Shown here in pieces: positions 36,901-46,476 of a stretch of 64,000 nt of DNA; the stretch's first letter is position 1, and every line of letters starts with the position of its first letter. The stretch lies in the NCBI RefSeq assembly GCF_032302195.1, contig NZ_CP135275.1, positions 4,526,001 to 4,590,000 on the forward strand, read 5' to 3'. Source of the DNA: Paenibacillus sp. MMS20-IR301 (GTDB taxonomy: Bacteria > Bacillota > Bacilli > Paenibacillales > Paenibacillaceae). The translations under genes were made by a program, and so were the position numbers. The notes below the pieces were generated by a model that was not told the DNA's origin, searched no databases, and saw only the letters and a list, made by a program, of their open reading frames with translations.

Positions 36901-38544
36901 GGTTGTCGCTGTAGAGGTTACCAGTTCCTCACGGATGGCATCAATCGGCGGATTGGTTACCTGGGCGAACATTTGTTTAAAGTAGTTGTAGAGCCGCTGC
37001 GGACGGTCGGACAGCACCGCCAGCGGAGAGTCATATCCCATGGATCCGATAGCTTCGGCCCCTGTGGAAGCCATAGGCTCCAGCACCTTGCGCAGATCCT
37101 CAAAGGTATAGCCGAATGACTGCTGCAGCTGCTGAACGTTATCATGCTTCGGATTCGGCAGCTCCGGAGCATCCGGAAGCTGATCGAGGCCGATCAGATG
37201 CTCATCAAGCCATTCCTGGTACGGCTGCTGTGCAGCGATTTCCGCTTTTACCTCTTCGTCAGAGATTATCCGGCCCTGCTTCGTATCGACGAGCAGCATG
37301 CGGCCTGGTCTCAGGCGGTCCTTGTATAATACATCCTCAGCCGGGATATCAAGCACTCCCGCTTCAGACGACAGAATGATCAGATCATCTTTGGTTACAT
37401 AGTAGCGTGCAGGACGCAGGCCGTTACGGTCAAGCACCGCCCCGATTTGAACCCCGTCGGTAAAGCCCATTGCAGCAGGCCCGTCCCATGGCTCCATAAG
37501 GGTGCTGTGATATTCGTAGAAGGCCTTCTTCTTCTCGTCCATGCTGTCATGGTTGCTCCATGGCTCAGGTACCATCATCATCGCCACATGCGGCAGGGAA
37601 CGTCCGCTTAAATACAGGAATTCAAACGTGTTGTCAAACATTGCAGTATCAGAGCCGTCAGGGTTCACGACCGGCTTAATCTTGCTGAGGTCTTCCCCGA
37701 ATACCTCGCTCTTGAACAGCGACTGACGGGCATGCATCCAGTTCACATTGCCGCGCAGGGTGTTGATCTCTCCGTTATGAATCATGAAGCGGTAAGGGTG
37801 GGCACGCTCCCAGCTCGGGAACGTATTGGTGCTGAACCGGGAGTGGACAAGCGCAATCGCCGATTCCAGGCTGTCCTGCTGAAGATCCAGATAGAACTGT
37901 CCTACCTGCTCGGTGGTCAGCATGCCTTTGTAGACGATCTTGCGGCAAGACATGCTTGGCACATAGAAAGATTCGCCCTCTTCTGCACCGCCGTAACGGA
38001 TCGCCAGCTCCGCGCGTTTGCGGATTACGTACAGCTTGCGTTCAAAAGCAAGCTCATCCTTAATTCCTTCAGCACGGCCGATGAATACCTGCCGTACATA
38101 CGGCTTGGCCGCCTTAGCCGTCTTGCCGAGCATTTCGTCAAAGGTAGGCACGTCGCGGTAGCCGAGCACCTGCTGGCCTTCTTCAGCGATAATCTCGCTT
38201 AAAAGGTTCTCATGGCGGGTCCGGATCTCCTCGTTATGAGACAGAAAGACCATGCCCACGCCGTAATGGCCCTGTTCCGGCAGACCGAAGCCAAGCTTCG
38301 CTGCTTCACCGGCAAAGAAACGGTGCGGAATCTGCAGCATAATGCCGGCTCCGTCACCAGAGTTCGGCTCGCTTCCCTGGCCTCCGCGATGCTCCATGTT
38401 GAAGAGCATAGTCAGAGCATTGCTAACAATATCATGGGACGGTTTGCCTTTAATATGGGCAACAAACCCCATGCCGCAAGCGTCTTTTTCGAACTGGGGA
38501 TCATAAAGGCCCTGTTTGCCGGGCAGTTCAGTGTGTCTCATCAT
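33946..38544 (-). CDS. gltB: glutamate synthase large subunit
   Basis: 1532 aa from ATG 38544 (AAAGG, 8 bases); a TTG two codons earlier overlaps the site. N-terminal propeptide ending before the catalytic cysteine of [12 protein letters not shown] starts the glutaminase domain; [13 protein letters not shown] and EHRGGQG fit it. Central domain, then FMN/Fe-S synthase domain with [18 protein letters not shown] and the cysteines of [19 protein letters not shown] (3Fe-4S), and the C-terminal beta-helix ([17 protein letters not shown]...). Makes glutamate from glutamine and 2-oxoglutarate. No small subunit gltD lies next to it. Confidence 0.97.
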   Translation of the reverse strand: MMRHTELPGKQGLYDPQFEKDACGMGFVAHIKGKPSHDIVSNALTMLFNMEHRGGQGSEPNSGDGAGIMLQIPHRFFAGEAAKLGFGLPEQGHYGVGMVFLSHNEEIRTRHENLLSEIIAEEGQQVLGYRDVPTFDEMLGKTAKAAKPYVRQVFIGRAEGIKDELAFERKLYVIRKRAELAIRYGGAEEGESFYVPSMSCRKIVYKGMLTTEQVGQFYLDLQQDSLESAIALVHSRFSTNTFPSWERAHPYRFMIHNGEINTLRGNVNWMHARQSLFKSEVFGEDLSKIKPVVNPDGSDTAMFDNTFEFLYLSGRSLPHVAMMMVPEPWSNHDSMDEKKKAFYEYHSTLMEPWDGPAAMGFTDGVQIGAVLDRNGLRPARYYVTKDDLIILSSEAGVLDIPAEDVLYKDRLRPGRMLLVDTKQGRIISDEEVKAEIAAQQPYQEWLDEHLIGLDQLPDAPELPNPKHDNVQQLQQSFGYTFEDLRKVLEPMASTGAEAIGSMGYDSPLAVLSDRPQRLYNYFKQMFAQVTNPPIDAIREELVTSTATTIGPERNLLKAEPESCRQISLDSPILSNEDFAKIRHVRRAGFKSMSIPILFPAELGAEGLRIALERMNEAADRVMGKGHNILILSDRGVDRENAAIPALLAVSSLHHHLIRSGTRTKVSILLESGEPREVHHYALLLGYGVSAVNPYLAFESLDDMIGQGLLRGISHEKAVKNYIKAATKSVVKILSKMGISTIQSYRGAQIFEAVGLNSEFVDQYFTWTPSRIGGIGLAEVAAEALASHNRAFTDKDGNDKVLDSGGEYQWRSDGEEHLFNPQTIHLLQHSVRSGDYAMYKKYAALVQGESEKHQTLRSMLELKPGGSPVSLDEVEPASSIMKRFKTGAMSFGSISKEAHETLAIAMNRIGGKSNTGEGGEDPARFTPDANGDSRRSAIKQVASGRFGVTSNYLVNADEIQIKMAQGAKPGEGGQLPGRKVYPWVAEVRGSTAGVGLISPPPHHDIYSIEDLAELIYDLKNANPRANINVKLVSEVGVGTIAAGVAKGRADIILISGYDGGTGASPMNSIRHAGLPWELGLAETHQTLMLNNLRDRVVLEADGKMLSGRDLAVAVLLGAEEYGFATAPLVAVGCIMMRVCQMDTCPVGVATQNPELRKNFMGDPQHVVNFMTFVAEDLREIMAELGFRTIEEMVGRTDCLDAVKASSHWKKQGVDLSGLLHTPAMPEGSTRFRSKTQNHGLDETLDVTRLLDIAAPALESGTAVEASLPITNVNRAVGTILGSELTRKYGAAGLPDDTIRLHFTGSAGQSLGAFVPKGVTLTVEGDSNDYVGKGLSGGKLIIRPSRKATFAAEENIIIGNTALYGATSGEAYISGIAGERFAVRNSGANVVVEGVGDHGCEYMTGGRVVVLGGTGRNFAAGMSGGIAYVYDPDNSFVKRCNLEMVLLERVEEAEEIVELQSMITRHAELTDSNAARNVLDSWEQALPKFVRVIPKDYKRMLEQIRKVEQNGLTGEAALMAAFEANMRELARVGG

Positions 38545-38744
38545 ACGCAACCTTTCTATTATAAAGTAGACGGAATTCCAGGAAAATTTTTCAGCGGATA
38601 ATCTTAATATTTATTCAAGCCAGATTGGTTATATTATTTTATCATCGACCATACACCAGTGCAATTTAAACTTTTTTATGAGCTTGATTAACAATTGCTT
38701 TTGCGACACAGCTTTAGTGAATAAAAGCGTAAAAAATCTGCACA

Positions 38745-38760
38745 ATGCATAATTATGCAT
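38745..38760. promoter_or_regulatory. 16-bp perfect palindrome upstream of gltB
   Basis: ATGCATAATTATGCAT, 200 bases before the gltB ATG, with a further half copy CTTATGCA at 38777-38784. Candidate regulator site. ATGAAAGCGCATCAT at 38785-38799 resembles a degenerate cre site (two mismatches). The rest of the gap 38545-38856 is AT-rich and codes for nothing I can support. Confidence 0.4.
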
Positions 38761-38856
38761 AAATTACGAATAAGCACTTATGCAATGAAAGCGCATCATT
38801 TATTTTCCTGCCATGGAGATGGCACTTTTTGAGGCTCTTTGCATTTCCGGATATGC

Positions 38857-38880
38857 CAAAAACGCCCCCTAAGGGGCGTT
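38857..38880 (-). terminator. terminator of the YhgE-like gene
   Basis: Minus strand AACGCCCC (38873-38880) and GGGGCGTT (38861-38868) around CTTA, then TTTT. Confidence 0.85.
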
Positions 38881-38915
38881 TCAGGGTCTTCATATTTACA
38901 AGGAAATGTGTGCCA

Positions 38916-41270
38916 TTATACAGTCAACACTTGTTCACTTTTCAGCAGAGCCTCGTTACCGCGGTCACGGGTCATGAAGTAGGTGAAGGTAAGTACCAGG
39001 AAGACTATGCCGTAAGCGGCAAGCAGTCCGGCATCATTCCACATGGAACTGAAGTCCCCGGTGGAGATTACAGCCTTGAAGCCTTTGACACTGTAAGTCA
39101 TCGGCAGAAGCGGATTGAAGATCTTCATCCAGTTCGGAATCAGCTCCAGCGGGAAGGTTCCTGCACTTGTTGTCAGCTGGAAGATCAGAATCAGGATGAC
39201 TACGAACCGTCCCGGCTGGTCAAGCCAGGTTACAATAGCCTGGATCATCCACATGAACGCAAGGCTGGTAATGAAGGTGAAGGCGTAGAACAAGCCGACA
39301 CTCTGCACTTCAAGGCCCAGGCCGTACAGGACAATCAGAATGGCCAGCAGCGCCTGGAGCAGGCTCATCATGGAGAACGTAAGCGTGCGGCTCATGAACC
39401 GGTTGAACCGGCTGGCTCCGGCCACTTCGGATTCACGCATTGGAATAACAATGGTGCAGATCAGTGCGCCTACGAACAAACCAAGTGACAGGAAGTAAGG
39501 GGCGAATCCTGTACCGTAATTCGGTACTTTGCTGACCTTCACTTCTTCAATCTGTACCGGCTGGGCGAACATGGATACCAGTGCATCTGTCTTGTTCACT
39601 GAACTTGTCTGCGATGCGGCATCACCCAGCTTGCTGGCCAGCTCGCCGGAGCCAGCCTTCAGCTCATCCAGGCCGTCCTTGAGCTGGCCTGCGCCGTCGC
39701 TCAGCTGTTTCGAGCCGTCGGCTACGGAGCTAAGTCCGCTGCCCAGCTGCCCTGCACCGTTCAGCAGCTTCGCTGTACCGGCTTCAAGCGCTTTGCCGCC
39801 GTCAGCCAGCTTCGCACCGCCTGCTGCCGCTTCATCCAGCTTCGCGCCGAACTGCTGCATGCCTGCGGAGAGCTTCGCACCGCCGGCTTCAAGCGCACCC
39901 GCACCGGCTGCCAGCTGCTGCTGGCCTTCCAGCAGCTGGGTGCTGCCGGCATTCAGCTGCTGCGCTCCGTCATGCAGCTGCGATACACCTGCATCCAGCT
40001 GCTGTGAACCGCTGTGCAGCTGATTTGCCCCCTGCACCAGCTGCTCCTGGCCGCTGTGCAGTGCAGCAGCTCCGTCAAGCAGCTGCTGCTGGCTCTGATC
40101 CAGCTGGGCTACGCCGGTTGCTACTGCTGTACTTGCGGCCAGCAGCTTCTGCACATCCGGGCTTGCTGCAAGCTGCGGATTCGACTTCGCCAGCGCCTGC
40201 AGGCCGTCGGCCACCGCTTTGGCTCCGGCTGCAGCCTTTGCACTGCCTTCCTTCGAAGCGGTAAGACCTGCTGTAAGCTTCGCGCTGCCGTCTACAGAAG
40301 AGGTAAGGCCTGCTGCCAGCTTCGCGCTGCCGTCAACAACCGACTGTGTGCCGGCTTGCAGCTTCGCAGTTCCGTCTACAGCCGACTGCGTACCGGCCTG
40401 GAGTGAGGCTGCACCTGCCGCTGTCTTCTGCAGCCCTGCGTTCAACTGCTTGCTGCCGGCTGCCGACTGGGATACACCGTCCTGCAGCTGTTTATGCGCT
40501 GCGGACAGCTGCTGCAGTCCTCCGGCCAGCGTGCTGCTGCCGGCTTCCAGAGCGGCAGCTCCGGTGTTCAGATCACTCACGCCTTGGGTAAGCGGTGCAA
40601 CACCGTCAAGCAGCTTGCCGGTGCCTTCAGTCAGGACAAGCAGATTGTCCTTCAGCTTCAGCGCACCGTCATCAAGCTTGGTAGCCCCGTCGGCAATCTT
40701 GCCGGCGCCGTCTCCGGCTTCGCCAAGCCCGCTTGCAATCTCGGTGATTTTATCAAATACGGATTCGGTATAAGCTTCTGTAATTTTGGCTGATACTTTA
40801 GTCTTGATATCCTTCACTGCCGTGCCGCCGATCTGGCCGGCCAGGAAGTTGTACCCTTCATTCGGCTCGTAGATAATTTTGGCCGGCTGCGGATCTGCCT
40901 CAAGCAGAGTAGTCGCTTTGGCCGAGAAGTCTTCCGGAACAATAATCGCCATATAATAGGTATTGTCCGCAAGACCCGCTTCTGCGGTTTCACGGCTGAC
41001 GAAATTCCATTTGAACCCGTCCGTCTTCTTCAGCTCAGCCACAAGATCTGAACCGGCGCTAAGCTTCGAGCCTTCATAGTCAGCACCTTTATCTTCATTT
41101 ACTACAGCGACCGGGAGCTCGTTCATTTTACCGTAAGGGTCCCAGAAGGCCTTCAGGAACAATCCGCTGTACAGCACAGGAATGAACAGAATGGCAAACA
41201 TAGAAATGCGCATCTTGGGATTCTTAAATATCGCGCCAAGGTCCTTAATAAATACGGATAAAGATTTCAT
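38916..41270 (-). CDS. YhgE/Pip domain membrane protein with long repetitive helical stalk
   Basis: 784 aa from ATG 41270 (AAGGAGAG site). One N-terminal helix (MRISMFAILFIPVLYSGLFLKAFWDPYG), an extracellular domain (LPVAVVNEDKGADYEG..., as in Pip phage-infection proteins), then about 370 residues (200-590) of repeats of the type L..G...L..G with very regular Gly/Ala/Gln/Leu, predicted as helical hairpins, and five or six helices at the C-terminus (about 610-770, ABC-2 like). Family members are related to EsaA/Pip and phage receptors; true function is unclear. Expression is probably controlled by the TetR protein upstream, because both promoters share a 23-bp operator. Confidence 0.88.
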   Translation of the reverse strand: MKSLSVFIKDLGAIFKNPKMRISMFAILFIPVLYSGLFLKAFWDPYGKMNELPVAVVNEDKGADYEGSKLSAGSDLVAELKKTDGFKWNFVSRETAEAGLADNTYYMAIIVPEDFSAKATTLLEADPQPAKIIYEPNEGYNFLAGQIGGTAVKDIKTKVSAKITEAYTESVFDKITEIASGLGEAGDGAGKIADGATKLDDGALKLKDNLLVLTEGTGKLLDGVAPLTQGVSDLNTGAAALEAGSSTLAGGLQQLSAAHKQLQDGVSQSAAGSKQLNAGLQKTAAGAASLQAGTQSAVDGTAKLQAGTQSVVDGSAKLAAGLTSSVDGSAKLTAGLTASKEGSAKAAAGAKAVADGLQALAKSNPQLAASPDVQKLLAASTAVATGVAQLDQSQQQLLDGAAALHSGQEQLVQGANQLHSGSQQLDAGVSQLHDGAQQLNAGSTQLLEGQQQLAAGAGALEAGGAKLSAGMQQFGAKLDEAAAGGAKLADGGKALEAGTAKLLNGAGQLGSGLSSVADGSKQLSDGAGQLKDGLDELKAGSGELASKLGDAASQTSSVNKTDALVSMFAQPVQIEEVKVSKVPNYGTGFAPYFLSLGLFVGALICTIVIPMRESEVAGASRFNRFMSRTLTFSMMSLLQALLAILIVLYGLGLEVQSVGLFYAFTFITSLAFMWMIQAIVTWLDQPGRFVVILILIFQLTTSAGTFPLELIPNWMKIFNPLLPMTYSVKGFKAVISTGDFSSMWNDAGLLAAYGIVFLVLTFTYFMTRDRGNEALLKSEQVLTV

Positions 41271-41361
41271 TCTGGTTCTCTCCTTATGATCATATGCTCT
41301 CTTTAAAATGCTATAAATATCTGCAAATGCTAGTTTCGTGAAATATTGCAGTAACACCACT

Positions 41362-41384
41362 TGACCATTTTCCTCATTCAGTCA
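41362..41384. promoter_or_regulatory. TetR operator before the YhgE-like gene
   Basis: 23 bp with ends TGAC and GTCA (TGAC-N15-GTCA). 18 of 23 positions equal the site at 42123-42145 before the tetR-type gene. It lies 92 bases before the ATG. Confidence 0.65.
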
Positions 41385-41509
41385 GTCGAGGGCAAAAAAA
41401 AGATTGTACTGCTTATGAAACGATCCGCTTGGCTCATCACCTTCAGTCCATATCAGGGAAAGCGCAATAACTGCTGATTGTAACGCCATCCCTTTGCCGG
41501 ACTCGGGTT

Positions 41510-42085
41510 CTACTGTGACAATCCTTCGGCCAGAAACAAATGAAAGTAGCTCTTAATCTGTTCTTTGGTCAAAGGCACATGTACCTTGCTCAGTTCAGCA
41601 GTAAGCACGATATACAGCCTGAACATTACTACTGATACGATCTGGGGATCACAGGGTTTGATTTCCCCCTGGCGGATCGCCTGCTCCACCTCCCGTTCCA
41701 AATATTCAAGCACTACGCTCTCGATCTTGTCGAGTCCTTCACCGGCCTGCGGCGTTCCGAAGTCACGACTTTCCTGGGACAGCTTGATGAACAGCTCATG
41801 TTCGCTCCGAAATTCCAGCAGGGCATCCAGCACACGGTGCAGGTTATCAAAAAACGGCTTATCCCGTTTGATTTCCCGCTCGGCGATATGTTTCATCTCG
41901 ATAATGACATCACGCAGAATCTCGTCAAATAATTGTTCCTTGTTCGTAAAAAAGGTATAAATCGTACCTTTGCCGACATTAGCAATCTTGGCGACCTGAT
42001 CCATTGTAGTTGCCTTGTAACCGAATAATGAAAAAGATTTCGTCGCCGCCTGAAGCACCTGCTGCCTTCGATCTACCACAGCCAC
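41510..42085 (-). CDS. TetR family transcriptional regulator
   Basis: 191 aa. N-terminal helix-turn-helix: RRQQVLQAATKSFSLFGYKATTMDQVAKIANVGKGTIYTFFTNKEQLF is the standard TetR_N pattern. Ligand domain residues 70-191 with FRSEHELFIKLSQESRDFGTP. Probably represses itself and the downstream yhgE-like gene, as judged from matching operators; inducer unknown. No separate ribosome site stronger than GGAAGTG is seen. Confidence 0.93.
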   Translation of the reverse strand: MAVVDRRQQVLQAATKSFSLFGYKATTMDQVAKIANVGKGTIYTFFTNKEQLFDEILRDVIIEMKHIAEREIKRDKPFFDNLHRVLDALLEFRSEHELFIKLSQESRDFGTPQAGEGLDKIESVVLEYLEREVEQAIRQGEIKPCDPQIVSVVMFRLYIVLTAELSKVHVPLTKEQIKSYFHLFLAEGLSQ

Positions 42086-42122
42086 CCGTGCACTTCCTTT
42101 CGTCCGGAAAATCGTTACCTTC

Positions 42123-42145
42123 TGACCAATTTACTAATCCGGTCA
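42123..42145. promoter_or_regulatory. TetR operator in its own promoter
   Basis: TGAC-N15-GTCA, 23 bp, next to a minus-strand -35 TTGACT (42149-42154), so binding would block the tetR promoter. Matches the site at 41362-41384. An additional TGAC half-site (TGACTAAAT) abuts it. Confidence 0.65.
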
Positions 42146-42376
42146 TTTAGTCAAGACCAACTTTATCACGTTGCTTCTGCCTTTGCAATACTTATGCCCA
42201 ACTTTTTTTTATTTTATTGCAGTGTTTTAACTTTCTATTTACGTCTTATTTGTATAATGTGAGAAATGAAATGAAATCCCTAGTATAATATAAGAGAACA
42301 TGTACCATGGGATCTCGGATGGACCGATGAAGAGAACTCGTAATTCTACCCATGATGGAAAGTAGCAGGTGAACTT

Positions 42377-43567
42377 ATGCGAAAGAAAAGAGTACTGCTG
42401 TTTTCGGAAGGCTTCGGTACGGGCCATACAGGGGCAGCCTATGCTCTGGCCGAAGGAATACGGCTGCTTAGCCCGGATGTGCAGTGCCGGGTCATCGAGC
42501 TGGGCAAATTCCTTAATCCTACGGTTGCTCCTTGGATTCTTTCCGCTTACCGCAAAACAGTCAGCAGCCAGCCGAAGCTGGTCGGCATGATGTATAAGAC
42601 ACAATATCATAAATCACTGAACCGGTTAACCAAGCTGGCTCTGCACCGGATTTTTTATACACATGCCTCACAGGTTATTGAACAGCTTAAGCCCGACCTG
42701 ATTATCTGTACACATCCGCTGCCTGCCGCTGTCATCTCGCGCTTGAAGCGCCAGGGGCTGGATGTGCCGCTCTACACCCTCATTACCGATTATGATGCAC
42801 ATGGAAGCTGGGTGAACGCCGAGGCTAACCGCTATCTGGTTTCCACCTCGAGGGTCAAGTCCATTCTTACCGGACGCGGAGTTTCCCCTGAACTGGTCAC
42901 AGTGACCGGAATCCCGGTGCATCCGAAGTTCTGGGAGCGTTCCAACAAAAGGCTGCTCCGCAAGGAGCTGGGGCTTGCCGACATCCCTACCGTGCTTATA
43001 ATGGGCGGCGGCTGGGGGCTGATGTTCGGCAAAGAGATTATGAATTCACTGACGGCACGGATGGATGAGATTCAACTGATCTTCTGTATGGGCAGCAATG
43101 ACAAGCAGGTGGCCAAAATGAAAGCAGATCCGCTCCTGAATCATCCCAATGTGCGGATCCTCGGCTACAGCAGCGAAATCAACAAGCTGATGGACGCCTC
43201 CGACCTGCTGATCACGAAGCCGGGCGGAATGACCTGCACAGAGGGTCAGGCCAAGGGTATACCCATGCTGTTCTACAGCGCCATTCCCGGTCAGGAGGAG
43301 AAGAACAGCCAGTATTTCGTTGAACTCGGCCTGGCTGAGATGCTCGATCCGGATGTGGTGGACAAATGGTTCTCCACGCTGCTGCGTGAATACGCCGGGC
43401 TTGAAGTCCAGCGGAAACGGCGGATTGTTCCAGACCGCAAGGAGCCGCAGTACTGCGCAACCACCGTACTTCAGCTGCTGGGCAAGCCTGCCCGCGAAGC
43501 TGCAGAGGCCTGGAGCCCGTCCTCACAGCAGATCAGAAATGAAGAGGCCGTCTATGTCACTCCTTAA
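42377..43567 (+). CDS. glycosyltransferase of the diacylglycerol glucosyltransferase / MGDG synthase family
   Basis: 396 aa, GT28-type. N-terminal MGDG-synthase domain: RVLLFSEGFGTGHTGAAYALAEGI, then ICTHPLPAAVISRLKRQG and LITDYDAHGSWVNAEANRYLV; C-terminal UDP-sugar domain with LIMGGGWGLMFGKEI and DLLITKPGGMTCTEGQAKGIPML. Like UgtP/YpfP it should move glucose or galactose from UDP-sugar to a lipid at the inner membrane face, for glycolipids and lipoteichoic acid anchors. Divergent from the tetR gene; weak AGGTGA site. Ends at a terminator. Confidence 0.88.
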   Translation: MRKKRVLLFSEGFGTGHTGAAYALAEGIRLLSPDVQCRVIELGKFLNPTVAPWILSAYRKTVSSQPKLVGMMYKTQYHKSLNRLTKLALHRIFYTHASQVIEQLKPDLIICTHPLPAAVISRLKRQGLDVPLYTLITDYDAHGSWVNAEANRYLVSTSRVKSILTGRGVSPELVTVTGIPVHPKFWERSNKRLLRKELGLADIPTVLIMGGGWGLMFGKEIMNSLTARMDEIQLIFCMGSNDKQVAKMKADPLLNHPNVRILGYSSEINKLMDASDLLITKPGGMTCTEGQAKGIPMLFYSAIPGQEEKNSQYFVELGLAEMLDPDVVDKWFSTLLREYAGLEVQRKRRIVPDRKEPQYCATTVLQLLGKPAREAAEAWSPSSQQIRNEEAVYVTP

Positions 43568-43594
43568 GCGGCCCGTAAGCCATAGCCATGTAGA

Positions 43595-43640
43595 AGAACC
43601 TCCAGTCTGCCGGAAGCGCGCGGATTCGGAGGTTCTTTGT
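43595..43640 (+). terminator. terminator of the glycosyltransferase gene
   Basis: AGAACCTCC (43595-43603) pairs with GGAGGTTCT (43628-43636), followed by a short T-rich tail. Confidence 0.75.
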
Positions 43641-43713
43641 ATTAGCAGGCACTAAATGAATTTAGCCGCTGACCTCGTGTACCCCGCAGAGATACACAAA
43701 GAAGCCATTAAAA

Positions 43714-43771
43714 CCCCCCACAAAGTGGAGCTGCCGCTTCGAAGATTAGCCAGGTACTTTGCGGGGACCCC
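43714..43771 (-). repeat. 58-base hairpin repeat, copy 2
   Basis: Same length and ends as the copy at 14004-14061: minus strand starts GGGGTCCCCGCAAAGTACCT and ends CACTTTGTGGGGGG; the central 24 bases differ. It lies 20 bases after the end of the cell-wall hydrolase gene, on that gene's downstream side. Confidence 0.75.
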
Positions 43772-43790
43772 CCGAAACCTATAAATTATG

Positions 43791-44687
43791 TTATTTGTAG
43801 AAGGTATGATTGCCGATTGTCTTGGCAAGCTTACGGGAATGATGCACGGTGAGATCCTGGGCAAGCTTCAGCGACAGGAAGAAATACGTATCATCAGAAA
43901 CCTCCTTAACCCCCGTGAGCGCAGCGTTCACCGCTTTAATACTGTCTGCATTAGGCTTGACGCGCTTAAGACGCCCGTTCGCGACAGGACTAAACTGGCT
44001 TTTCTGATAGATTACATCGTGAATTGTGTCGGGAAAATTGGCTGACCGCAGCCGGTTCAGAACAACGTTGGCGACTGCCACCTTGCCCTGGTACGGTTCG
44101 CCTTCCGCCTCTGCCATAACGATCTTCTGCAGCAGAAGCAGGTCTTCTTCGGATACGGCGTAGCTCCAGGTGGCTTCTGTTTGCTGCTCCTGGCTTAATA
44201 GCTTTGTCCGAGAGAAGAACAATTTTGCGGGGGGATGTTGCTGAGTTGCCTGTTTGCTTGTTTTAATGCTTGCTGTCCCCGTTGCCGCTTTCTTCAGCGC
44301 TTGCGCCGCTGACGGCGATGCTTTCACCACCGCTACCTTGGGCTGGACGGCTTCTGCCTTCTGTGCAGGTTCGGGACGCTGCAGCTTCTCAGGACTTAGC
44401 CATCCGGCGTTTGCCATGCTGGCCCAGGTGTGGACCGGCGCGGTAGCCGTGGTGTATAGCATGGGTGTAATCGTACGGGATGAAGCGCTTGTCCTGTGTA
44501 ATGCTGAACCTGCCTCTGGAAGGAAAGGCTCCGCATACTTTTGACTGGCTGATTTGAGCTTGTCCATTTCTATTACATTCTCCCCGGTTGCAGCGCCTTC
44601 GGGGCTCATTAGACTTATCGCAGAGAAAGACACCAGAATAACGCCAACTAACAGCGCGATGCAGCGGCTTTGTTTATAAATTACCAT
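43791..44687 (-). CDS. cell wall hydrolase, SleB/CwlJ type, with membrane anchor
   Basis: 298 aa. N-terminal helix (CIALLVGVILVSFSAISLM), a low-complexity Ala/Thr/Lys/Pro linker (residues 45-175), and a Hydrolase_2 domain from about 178: VSEEDLLLLQKIVMAEAEGEPYQGKVAVANVVLNRL with the catalytic glutamate, FPDTIHDVIYQKSQFSPVANGRL, ending GNHTFYK. SleB-like enzymes are lytic transglycosylases of spore cortex or vegetative wall. No spore-type peptidoglycan-binding repeat is visible, so vegetative use is possible. TAGGAGG site. Confidence 0.9.
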   Translation of the reverse strand: MVIYKQSRCIALLVGVILVSFSAISLMSPEGAATGENVIEMDKLKSASQKYAEPFLPEAGSALHRTSASSRTITPMLYTTATAPVHTWASMANAGWLSPEKLQRPEPAQKAEAVQPKVAVVKASPSAAQALKKAATGTASIKTSKQATQQHPPAKLFFSRTKLLSQEQQTEATWSYAVSEEDLLLLQKIVMAEAEGEPYQGKVAVANVVLNRLRSANFPDTIHDVIYQKSQFSPVANGRLKRVKPNADSIKAVNAALTGVKEVSDDTYFFLSLKLAQDLTVHHSRKLAKTIGNHTFYK

Positions 44688-44763
44688 TATTTACCTCCTA
44701 GTTTACGGCACACTCCTATTGTATGTAACCGAAAATGGAAGCTTTGAAAACTTTCTTGTCGAT

Positions 44764-45375
44764 TTAAACAGAGAAAAATGTAAATTTTTCGGTCATTTCA
44801 TACATAGGAATGGCATACATCCTGGTAGCATACACCACAAAAGCATCTACCGTCCAGCCCAAATCGGGAGCAAGTCCTTCGGAGGGAGCCTCCCCAGTCC
44901 GGATTTTTTCCAGTTCCTTCATGGTGAACAGCTGTTCGCCCCGGTATTTCCTGGCAATTGTCAGGTGGGGATTGTACGTTCGCGTCTCAGCTGTGTAGCC
45001 TAGCGGAAGCGTTGCGGAAACGATCCTTTTCTGCAGTTCCAGAAGCGGCTCCAAATCGCCGGAAACCCCGGCCCAGAGCACTCTTGGCGAGTCCGGAAGG
45101 CCGAATGTCCCCCATTCCCCAAGCTGCAGTTGAAAGCCTTTACTAGCAGAGGCTACCTCCCGGAGCGCCTTGGCCAAAGCCGGAATATCCTTCTTTGGGG
45201 TATCCCCAAGAAATTGCAGGGTAATATGGAAATCCTCCAAATGTGTCCATCTGGCAAATTTTAGTCCGGAGGACACGCGGGCAGACTCATTTCTCAAATA
45301 TTTACGCAGATTTTCCGGCAGCGGTACAGCGATAAACAGCCGCTCAAACTCTTGTTCCGGCTCCTTATAGTCCAT
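44764..45375 (-). CDS. thpR: RNA 2',3'-cyclic phosphodiesterase (2H family, ThpR/LigT)
   Basis: 203 aa. Two HxTx motifs of 2H phosphoesterases, FHITLQFLG and PHLTIARKY, each about 75 residues apart. FIAVPLPENLRKYL at the start is typical. Opens 2',3'-cyclic phosphates to 2'-phosphates in vitro; the cell role is uncertain. AAAGGTGA site. Same strand as the hydrolase gene, 76 bases before it. Confidence 0.93.
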   Translation of the reverse strand: MDYKEPEQEFERLFIAVPLPENLRKYLRNESARVSSGLKFARWTHLEDFHITLQFLGDTPKKDIPALAKALREVASASKGFQLQLGEWGTFGLPDSPRVLWAGVSGDLEPLLELQKRIVSATLPLGYTAETRTYNPHLTIARKYRGEQLFTMKELEKIRTGEAPSEGLAPDLGWTVDAFVVYATRMYAIPMYEMTEKFTFFSV

Positions 45376-45467
45376 TCCAATTTCACCTTTCCGGATAGAT
45401 TTGTTATGCTTATTCTATTCTTATCGTCTATTTATCTGCTGAAATGTAGAACAGGAGGAATACCCGT

Positions 45468-46424
45468 ATGACTAAATCCATCGTTTGTATGCAGCAATTA
45501 TCCCCCCGGCAGCAGGAGCTCATTCTCGCTGCTGCACCAGGCTACAGCCTTACACTCGGAGATTCCAGAAACCCGGATCTTGCCCTGCTCTCGAGTGCAG
45601 AAGTAATCATCGGCTGGGGAAAAGGGATCCAGGATACCGTTCTTCGTCCCGGTTCACCGCTTCGCTGGGTACAGGCCTGGTCGGCCGGTGTGGAGAAGCT
45701 TCCGCTGGACGCGCTGAAGGAGCGCGGTGTTCTGCTCACGAATGCCAGCGGCGTGCACGCTGAGCCGATAACGGCTGTCATCTTCAGCTTCATGCTGATG
45801 TTCACCCGGAATATGCATACTGCTATCCGCAATCAGCAGAGCCGCCGCTGGCACTCAGACGGACAGGAGAGCGAGCTGACCGGTAAGACGGCAGTGATAT
45901 GCGGCACCGGTGCCATCGGCAGTGAAACCGCCAGAATCGCCAAAGCCTTCCGGATGAAGACGATCGGTGTCAGCCGCTCCGGCCGGCCGGTTCAGGACTT
46001 CGACCAGGTCTTCACCACCGGCGATCTGAAGAGCATAGTCAGCCAGGCTGATTTCATTATTAATACACTGCCGATTACCGATGAGACCGAGGGGCTGTTT
46101 GCAGCAGATATCTTCTCAGCGTGCAAGCAAGGGGCCTATTATATTAATATCGGCCGCGGCGCAACAACGAATACAGATGATCTGATTACTGCACTACGCA
46201 GCGGACAGCTTGCCGGAGCAGGCCTCGATGTATTTGAGACCGAGCCGCTGCCGCAGGATTCCCCGCTTTGGGGTATGGAGCAGGTAATCATGACGCCCCA
46301 TTGCGCCGGGGCAACGGACCGCTACGCCGACCGGATCGTGGACATCTTCACCGGGAATATGACGGCTTACCTGGCTACAGGAGCTCCTTCCCGCAATCTG
46401 GTGGATTACAGCCGCCAGTATTAA
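45468..46424 (+). CDS. D-isomer-specific 2-hydroxyacid dehydrogenase
   Basis: 318 aa. NAD-binding GTGAIGSETARIAKAFRMKTIGVSRSG and the catalytic Arg/Glu/His set: INIGRGATTNTDDLI (R), GLDVFETEPLPQDSPLW (E), and H in VIMTPHCAGAT. Related to phosphoglycerate and glyoxylate/hydroxypyruvate reductases, and by the RWVQAWSAGVEKLPL segment to the YoaD/GhrA-like group. Substrate unknown. ACAGGAGG site. Followed immediately by the tandem repeats. Confidence 0.9.
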   Translation: MTKSIVCMQQLSPRQQELILAAAPGYSLTLGDSRNPDLALLSSAEVIIGWGKGIQDTVLRPGSPLRWVQAWSAGVEKLPLDALKERGVLLTNASGVHAEPITAVIFSFMLMFTRNMHTAIRNQQSRRWHSDGQESELTGKTAVICGTGAIGSETARIAKAFRMKTIGVSRSGRPVQDFDQVFTTGDLKSIVSQADFIINTLPITDETEGLFAADIFSACKQGAYYINIGRGATTNTDDLITALRSGQLAGAGLDVFETEPLPQDSPLWGMEQVIMTPHCAGATDRYADRIVDIFTGNMTAYLATGAPSRNLVDYSRQY

Positions 46425-46476
46425 ATGTGCGCTGCCTTTGTGTCCATTCCGATGAGGCTCTGCTTCGGGCCGAAAT

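Noticed and set aside
39529..40773. plus-strand Ser/Pro/Ala-rich frames opposite the YhgE-like gene
   Set aside because: They are read-outs of the Gly/Ala/Leu repeat on the other strand.
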